Source: Herbaspirillum sp. ASV7
GTDB taxonomy: Bacteria; Pseudomonadota; Gammaproteobacteria; Burkholderiales; Burkholderiaceae_D
Reading direction: 5' to 3'
Length of the DNA stretch: 36,676 bases
NCBI RefSeq assembly: GCF_016429215.1
Contig: NZ_JAELUH010000055.1
Coordinates: 1-36,676 of the forward strand
Shown here: in pieces, positions 32,040 through 36,676 of the stretch
Layout of the letters: the number at the start of each line of letters is the position of its first letter
How positions within the stretch are numbered: the stretch's first letter is position 1
Notes under the pieces: model-generated
Database searches by the model: none
The model's input: only the letters and a program-made list of their open reading frames with translations
What the model was told of the DNA's origin: nothing
Made by a program: the position numbers and the translations under genes

Positions 32040-33452
32040 ATGTCAGCTCACAGCGAAGCTCCCATCGCGGCCCCCAACCACGCCATGCTGGCCCGGATCT
32101 GGTCCGCGCTGGAAGGCGCCCCCGCGCTGCTGACAACGGTCAGCCTGCAGGGCGAGGGCGCTTTGCCGTCGGTGTTTGCCACCAGTGACCTGGCGCAGGC
32201 CTCGGTGGCAGCCGCCGGTCTGGCGGTGGCCGAGTTCATGCAGGCCGGCGGAGGCAGCTTGCCAAGCGTACAGTGCGACCGCCGCCTGGCGTCGATGTGG
32301 TTTTCGAGCTCCCTGCGCGCGCAGGGCTGGACGCCGCCCGCCCTCTGGGATGCGGTGGCGGGCGACTACCGCAGCGCCGACGGCTGGATCCGGCTGCACA
32401 CCAATGCCCCGCACCATCGCGCCGCTGCCCTGCAGGTACTGGGACTGGACCCGCAGCTATCCACGCGGGAAGAGGTCGCCCAGGCGGTACAGCGCTGGAA
32501 CGGCAGCGAACTGGAAAGTGCCATCGTCGCCAACAAAGGCTGTGCCGCCGAGATGCGCAGCCAGGCGCAATGGGCGCTGCATCCACAGGGGGCGGCGGTG
32601 GCCGCCGAGCCGCTGGTGGCCTGGCGCAGCTGGGATGCGGGCGTCAGGGCGGCCCGGGTGATCGAGGGCACCCGTCCGCTGGCCGGGATCCGCGTGCTGG
32701 ACCTCACCCGCGTGCTGGCCGGTCCGACCGCCACGCGCCTGCTGGCGGGATTCGGCGCCGAGGTATTGCGCATCGATCCGGCATCGTGGGACGAGCCGGG
32801 TGTGGTACCCGAGATGACCCTGGGCAAGCGCTGTGCCCAGCTGCAGCTGGATCAACCGGCCGATCTTGCCCGCCTGGAGCGTCTGTTGACGCAGGCCGAT
32901 GTGCTGGTCCACGGCTATCGTTCGCAAGCGTTGGAGCAGCTTGGGCTGGGCGTGGCACGGCGGCGTGAACTCAATCCGGCACTCATCGATGTCGCGCTGG
33001 ACGCCTATGGCTGGAGCGGTCCCTGGGCCGACCGGCGCGGTTTCGACAGCCTGGTCCAGATGAGCAGCGGCATCGCCCACACGGGTATGCAGCGCAGCGG
33101 TGCCGGCAAGCCCGTCCCGCTGCCGGTACAGGCGCTCGACCATGCGACCGGCTACCTCTTGGCGGCGGCGGTCGTGCGCGGCCTGACGCGCCGGCAACTG
33201 GCCGGCCAGGGGAGTCAGGCGTGCTTGTCGCTGGCGCGCACGGCCCGCCTGCTGGCTGATTACCCGATGCCACAGGGCGGCAATGAGCCGCCCTTTGCCG
33301 CTGAAGGGACGGCTGATATCGATCCCTTTGAGGAGCGCACCGCGTGGGGGCCGGCGCACCGTTTGCAGGCGCCGCTGCGGGTGGCCGGTGCGCCGATGCG
33401 CTGGGACCTGCCAGCCTCGCCGTTGCGTTCCAGTCCTGCAGGCTGGCGCTAG
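32040..33452 (+). CDS. CaiB/BaiF (family III) CoA transferase, N-terminally extended
   Basis: A 470-residue cytoplasmic protein that would move CoA between carboxylic acids. The recognisable family III core begins near residue 215 (PLAGIRVLDLTRVLAGPTA), continues with GFGAEVLRIDP and ends with the catalytic region RGFDSLVQMSSGI, where Asp336 corresponds to the aspartyl-CoA residue of formyl-CoA transferase (usually near residue 169). The roughly 210 preceding residues are extra; they contain SVQCDRRLASMW and a YRSADGWIRLHTNAPHHRAA segment that looks like a rearranged or duplicated half of the same fold. Start at 32040 has GGA 6 bases upstream; an ATG at 32034 is equally in frame. Substrate acids unknown. 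Divergent from the efflux operon. Confidence 0.88.
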   Translation: MSAHSEAPIAAPNHAMLARIWSALEGAPALLTTVSLQGEGALPSVFATSDLAQASVAAAGLAVAEFMQAGGGSLPSVQCDRRLASMWFSSSLRAQGWTPPALWDAVAGDYRSADGWIRLHTNAPHHRAAALQVLGLDPQLSTREEVAQAVQRWNGSELESAIVANKGCAAEMRSQAQWALHPQGAAVAAEPLVAWRSWDAGVRAARVIEGTRPLAGIRVLDLTRVLAGPTATRLLAGFGAEVLRIDPASWDEPGVVPEMTLGKRCAQLQLDQPADLARLERLLTQADVLVHGYRSQALEQLGLGVARRRELNPALIDVALDAYGWSGPWADRRGFDSLVQMSSGIAHTGMQRSGAGKPVPLPVQALDHATGYLLAAAVVRGLTRRQLAGQGSQACLSLARTARLLADYPMPQGGNEPPFAAEGTADIDPFEERTAWGPAHRLQAPLRVAGAPMRWDLPASPLRSSPAGWR

Positions 33453-33522
33453 GGGCGCGAGGGGGGCGCCGGCAACAGAAATTGTCACAAATTACGCCTG
33501 GGCCAGTCGTTCATGGGCGGCT

Positions 33523-33528
33523 TATAAT
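33523..33528 (+). promoter_or_regulatory. Likely -10 box for the signal peptidase gene
   Basis: TATAAT lies 39 bp before the ATG and is bracketed by GGGCG (33515-33519) and CGCCC (33529-33533), a 5-base inverted repeat that could be an operator. No good -35 box is apparent at 17 bp. Confidence 0.45.
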
Positions 33529-33566
33529 CGCCCGCAGTCGACCAACCTAGCCCTGCGCAAGAGAAA

Positions 33567-34277
33567 ATGAGCCCATTCAAGAAGTTGCTGGCAGAGAACA
33601 AGGGAACCCTGGCCTTCATCGCGCTGATGATCGTCTTTCGTAGTGCCATCGCCGACTACAACGTGGTGCCCAGCGGCTCGATGCTGCCTACGGTGATGAT
33701 CGGCGACCGCATCCTGGTCGACAAGATGGCCTATGACCTGCGCGTGCCGTTGACCCATATCAGCCTGGCCCGCATGGGTGAGCCGCAGCGCGGCGACATC
33801 GTCACCGTGGACTCCCGCCAGGCGGGGGAGTTGCTGGTCAAGCGCATCGTCGGCCTGCCCGGTGACGTGGTGGAGCTGCGTGACAATACCCTGTACATCA
33901 ATGGCCAGCCTGCCCACTATGTCCAGGCAGCGCTGCCGGCCCAGGCGGGCGACGGCGTAGACCAGGCCGCTTACCGGGATGAGCAGTTCGGGCCGATGAA
34001 CCATCTGGTACGCCTGTCGCAATCCCATCCCAGCCTGCACAGCAGCTTCGGGCCGGTGGTGGTGCCGGCAGATCATTACATGATGCTGGGAGATAATCGC
34101 GACAACAGCATGGATTCGCGCTATTTCGGCTTTTTTGCGCGTAATGAGCTCATGGGCCGGACCACCCGGATTGCCTTTTCCCTGGATAGCGATAACGCCT
34201 ATCGGCCCCGCTTCGAACGCTTCGGGCGCTTGCTGGACACTTCCGTCCAGTCGAACCCGGTGACAAAGCCGCAATAA
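33567..34277 (+). CDS. lepB: Signal peptidase I
   Basis: A 236-residue inner-membrane serine protease that removes signal peptides from exported proteins. A single helix near residues 14-29 (TLAFIALMIVFRSAIAD) is followed by box B PSGSMLPT with nucleophile Ser38, LLVKRIVGLPGD with general base Lys92, and box E GDNRDNSMDSRYFG. One N-terminal helix and a length below that of E. coli LepB (324) mark it as a short, secondary-type enzyme. It is not next to lepA, rnc or era, where the housekeeping copy usually sits, so a paralogue with special substrates is possible; this cannot be tested here. A short hairpin (34303-34318) follows, but its T-run is too distant for a clear terminator. Confidence 0.95.
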   Translation: MSPFKKLLAENKGTLAFIALMIVFRSAIADYNVVPSGSMLPTVMIGDRILVDKMAYDLRVPLTHISLARMGEPQRGDIVTVDSRQAGELLVKRIVGLPGDVVELRDNTLYINGQPAHYVQAALPAQAGDGVDQAAYRDEQFGPMNHLVRLSQSHPSLHSSFGPVVVPADHYMMLGDNRDNSMDSRYFGFFARNELMGRTTRIAFSLDSDNAYRPRFERFGRLLDTSVQSNPVTKPQ

Positions 34278-34424
34278 GAACGGCGCGCCGGCGACGGGAT
34301 AACCCGGCCTGATCCGGGAATTCGATCAAATTTATTCGCTTTTTTTGCTGTCAAACGCTCAAGTTGTCGCAAAGCATGCCGTTACCAGACACGGAAAACA
34401 TGCAATTGCCATCTGGAGCACATC

Positions 34425-35063
34425 ATTTCTCTCACCTTCATCTCCGATCCGGCCACCGGTCGCCGCAGGAATGCCGTCAGTCATGACGCCATCCTCGATG
34501 CCACTTATGTGATGCTCGAGGAGATCGGTTTCGACAAGCTTTCCCTGGAAGGGGTGGCCGCGCGCGCCGGTGTTGGCAAGGCTACCATCTATCGCTGGTG
34601 GCCCAACAAGAGTGCCCTGGCCATGGAAGCCCTGTTGCGCGCCGTGGAACCCACGCCGCCCATCGGTGACTGTGGCTCGGCCCGGGCTGACATCGAGCTG
34701 CACATGATGCAGTTCTCGCAGTTGCTGCGCGGCAAGTCCGGCCGGGTGGTGCGCGAGATGATCGCGCTGGCCCAGTTCGATGACGTGACGATGCGCATCT
34801 TCAATGACAATTACCTCGCACCGCGCCGGGAGGCGCTGGTCAACGTCCTGCGTCGCGGTGCCCAGCGCGGCGAGTTCAGGGACGATGCCGACCTGAACCT
34901 GGTCTTCGATCTGCTGTATGCCCCCTTGCTGCAGCGCCTCCTGACCGGCAGTGCCGACATCGATGAACGCCAGATCCAGTCCCAACTGAAGCTGGTACTC
35001 GGAAGCATCTCGCTTTCCCAACCTTTTTTGGCGACTAGTAAAATTTCGAGTCAACAAGCGTAA
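34425..35063 (+). CDS. TetR-family regulator with apparent ATT start
   Basis: Transcriptional repressor-type protein of about 212 residues. The helix-turn-helix is [32 protein letters not shown]; the C-terminal ligand domain is helical. The family's first helix ([17 protein letters not shown]) and the usual basic tail (GRRRNAVS) lie upstream of the first ATG/GTG (GTG 34509, ATG 34512), so a start there would cut away helix 1. No ATG, GTG or TTG exists further up in frame; an ATT at 34425 has GGAG exactly 6 bases upstream, so ATT initiation (as in infC) is proposed. Otherwise the gene is N-terminally damaged. No neighbouring gene shows what it controls. Confidence 0.85.
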   Translation: MSLTFISDPATGRRRNAVSHDAILDATYVMLEEIGFDKLSLEGVAARAGVGKATIYRWWPNKSALAMEALLRAVEPTPPIGDCGSARADIELHMMQFSQLLRGKSGRVVREMIALAQFDDVTMRIFNDNYLAPRREALVNVLRRGAQRGEFRDDADLNLVFDLLYAPLLQRLLTGSADIDERQIQSQLKLVLGSISLSQPFLATSKISSQQA

Positions 35064-35073
35064 ATTTTGTTGA
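35051..35073. repeat. Inverted repeat spanning the TetR stop codon
   Basis: TCAACAA (35051-35057) and TTGTTGA (35067-35073) are perfect 7-base arms around a 9-base AT-rich loop that contains the stop codon. It may be a weak terminator or an operator. Confidence 0.4.
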
Positions 35074-35467
35074 GTAGCAGATAATTTGCACCTAGAATCC
35101 GAGACGAAACGTATCGTATTGGTTCTGGGCAAGTGAACTATTGCGTCAAAATCCTGCCGTGCGGAAGCAAGTCGCGCTAGCTTGATCGACGCTCGATGGC
35201 ACCCTATGTGCCGCTTCTGTTCCCTCGACTCCGCAAGGAGCGCGACGGAGCTGCCCAATGGGAATGCGAGCCGTGAATTTATGCGGCGCCTTTCTCCCGC
35301 CCGGCCTGTGCAGGCAGGCCGACTCCATACCTACGTTCATCCTAGACAGATTTGACTGGCTTCCCGCGAGGGAGGCCGGATAACGGTTGCCGTTCGCACT
35401 TGGGCGTCCTTGAGACGGCGATGCGGCAACTCAGGGGTACATATACATGCAAGTGCAAGGGGGAAAT
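35074..35467. other. Structured non-coding stretch upstream of a small membrane protein
   Basis: Nearly 400 bp without a supported gene but with several strong hairpins on the plus strand: CTCC-GCAA-GGAG with a GNRA tetraloop (35229-35240), CGGCCTG/CAGGCCG with a 6-base loop (35302-35321), and GTTGCCG (35386-35392)/CGGCAAC (35424-35430) enclosing an inner GTC/GAC hairpin. It could be a long structured 5' leader or an independent small RNA. No known riboswitch consensus was recognised. Confidence 0.4.
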
Positions 35468-35830
35468 ATGCACAGCGAAGCGATGCAGGAATGCACGACC
35501 GCGGGCAGCACTTCATCTGGCGGCAGCGACGATATTGCCCGCACGATAGACTGGTGCCGACGTCACCGGCACACACGGCGCTGGTGCCTGGCCGGCTTTG
35601 TCGTCATTCCCGTATTGCTGGGATTCCTGTGGTTGCAGTTCGCCGCCGCCCGCAGTGGCAGCGAGTGGCTCTACGCCGACCAGGTCTGCGGCTGCCGCGA
35701 CGTGCTGGCGCTGTGGGCCAGCGACTATGTCTGGACCCAGATGATCTGGTTGCCCGGCAACATGCTCTTCCTGCTGATCTGGGTCGCGTTGGCCATCAAG
35801 CTGTGGAGTGGCAAGCGCCGCCCGCGCTGA
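35468..35830 (+). CDS. Hypothetical membrane protein with two helices
   Basis: A 120-residue protein. After a polar Ser/Thr-rich N-terminus and a basic WCRRHRHTRRWC segment, helix 1 spans about residues 42-62 (LAGFVVIPVLLGFLWLQFAA) and helix 2 about 94-113 (LPGNMLFLLIWVALAIKLW), ending in a basic KRRPR tail. A CGC motif lies in the short loop between the helices, and Cys residues also flank helix 1. ATG at 35468 is preferred because AAGGGGGAA is positioned just upstream; an ATG at 35447 is in frame. No family recognised. Preceded by a long structured region. Confidence 0.65.
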   Translation: MHSEAMQECTTAGSTSSGGSDDIARTIDWCRRHRHTRRWCLAGFVVIPVLLGFLWLQFAAARSGSEWLYADQVCGCRDVLALWASDYVWTQMIWLPGNMLFLLIWVALAIKLWSGKRRPR

Positions 35831-35840
35831 CCTGGCTCTG

Positions 35841-35867
35841 GCCGTCGTTGCCGTCGTTGCCGTCACT
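35841..35867 (+). repeat. Short tandem repeat, 9 bp x 3
   Basis: GCCGTCGTT is repeated twice exactly (35841-35858) and once imperfectly (GCCGTCACT, 35859-35867), just after the preceding stop codon. Confidence 0.6.
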
Positions 35868-36081
35868 GCCAGGCGCGTCCCGGCACCGGTACGGCACCCA
35901 GCTCCGTCCCTGACACGAATGCGAGCCTCTTCGCAGTCGAAGAAACAGCCTCTTTCTGTCACGCACCAGTAATACTTGAGTGCAACAATGCGCCCCGCAT
36001 CCAGACCGGCCTGGCCGTCTGTTCACTTTTCAGGGAAAAACGTGAAACAGCGCCACGCACCGCCATCTCAAGGGGAACACC

Positions 36082-36579
36082 ATGACCATCCGCATGCGTA
36101 TCACGCTTCTGGTGATACTGACTTTCATCGCCATCGCCGGTATCGGTGGCTACGCCATGTACCAGTCGCGCAGCAGTGCCGTGGAGGTCCGCTCGGTCAC
36201 CGAGGGGGTCATGCCCAGCGTGCTGGCCTCGTCGGACCTGATGGGCCAACTCAAGGACGTGCAACTGGCGGCCATGGTCATGGCCACCGAGAGCGACACC
36301 CAGCTGGTCGAGCAGGAAAACGGCAAGCTGGCCGAGAAGAAGGCAGTGCTGGAGAAGGCATTGGCAGCCCAGGCCGAACAGGCTGAGGGCGTTGCCCAGC
36401 GCGGCCTGATCGAACAGGCCAAGGAAAGCCTGGACAATTATTTCGGCGCCATCGACACCGTGGCCAAATTCAAGCTGGCCGGCAAGAACGAGATCGCCCA
36501 GGCGCAGTTCTTCGGTGGCGTGATGCAATACCAGACCGAGCTCGAAGGCATCGTCAATACCTTGCGCATCGAGAAGAAC
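36082..36579 (+). CDS. Methyl-accepting chemotaxis protein, N-terminal part only
   Basis: The first 166 residues of a chemoreceptor; the rest is beyond the contig end, and the last 13 apparent residues come from adapter. The N-terminal helix (RITLLVILTFIAIAGIGGYAMY) is followed by a helical periplasmic segment of the four-helix-bundle sensor type (PSVLASSDLMGQLKDVQLAAMVMATES). AAGGGGAA at normal spacing supports ATG 36082. The signalling tip and methylation sites are not available, so the assignment rests on the sensor half and could also fit another 4HB-type sensor. Confidence 0.75.

Positions 36580-36676
<97 letters not shown>

Noticed and set aside
35220..35330. Cobalamin, SAH or cyclic-di-GMP riboswitch
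   Set aside because: Short GGGAA- and GGAGCGC-like stretches caught attention, but the conserved boxes of these classes are not present.
35146..35340. 64-codon minus-strand frame in the structured non-coding region
   Set aside because: No ribosome site, and strong hairpins on both strands explain the lack of stops better than coding.

Overview
The window is a complete short-read contig of a GC-rich Gram-negative bacterium. Gene content (betaproteobacterial-type regulators, NodT/MdtC-type RND efflux, a CaiB/BaiF family CoA transferase, an Rcp-type phytochrome cluster) suggests Burkholderiales, probably Oxalobacteraceae and close to Herbaspirillum; that placement is inference. Both ends carry an Illumina Nextera adapter followed by a poly-C/poly-G run, in inverted orientation, so about the first 96 and last 97 bases are technical and the two end genes are truncated there.

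Left part (97-3102): two small hypothetical genes on the minus strand, diverging from pgi (glucose-6-phosphate isomerase), which has a hairpin-rich leader and a clear terminator. Signalling block (3157-14068): a CHASE3-type membrane histidine kinase, an Rcp1/CheY-like receiver and a receiver-kinase hybrid form one plus-strand operon. It converges on a bacteriophytochrome (PAS-GAF-PHY-kinase) with which it shares a CTAG stop palindrome. A small hypothetical gene and a very large five-PAS hybrid kinase with two receivers follow.

A lower-GC island (14085-15331, minus) holds a PAAR spike protein of a type VI secretion system, what look like broken remains of its C-terminal domain and of a small downstream gene, and two paralogous membrane-anchored proteins that resemble immunity proteins. 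It reads as an eroded effector-immunity cassette.

Iron block (15558-19058): a Fur-box-like site, a siderophore-type TonB receptor and a PepSY membrane protein. Then come a tandem universal stress protein, a LysR regulator divergent from a coupled VOC-GhrA pair, and a bestrophin-family channel.

Efflux block (23517-31727, minus): outer-membrane factor, membrane fusion protein, HAE1-type RND pump, CusR-like response regulator and CusS-like kinase in one direction. A near-consensus CusR/CopR box lies upstream of the first gene, suggesting autoregulation. The right end holds a long CoA transferase, a signal peptidase I, a TetR regulator whose natural start looks like ATT, a long structured non-coding stretch, a two-helix membrane protein and the start of a chemoreceptor.

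No tRNA, rRNA, insertion sequence or CRISPR array was seen.
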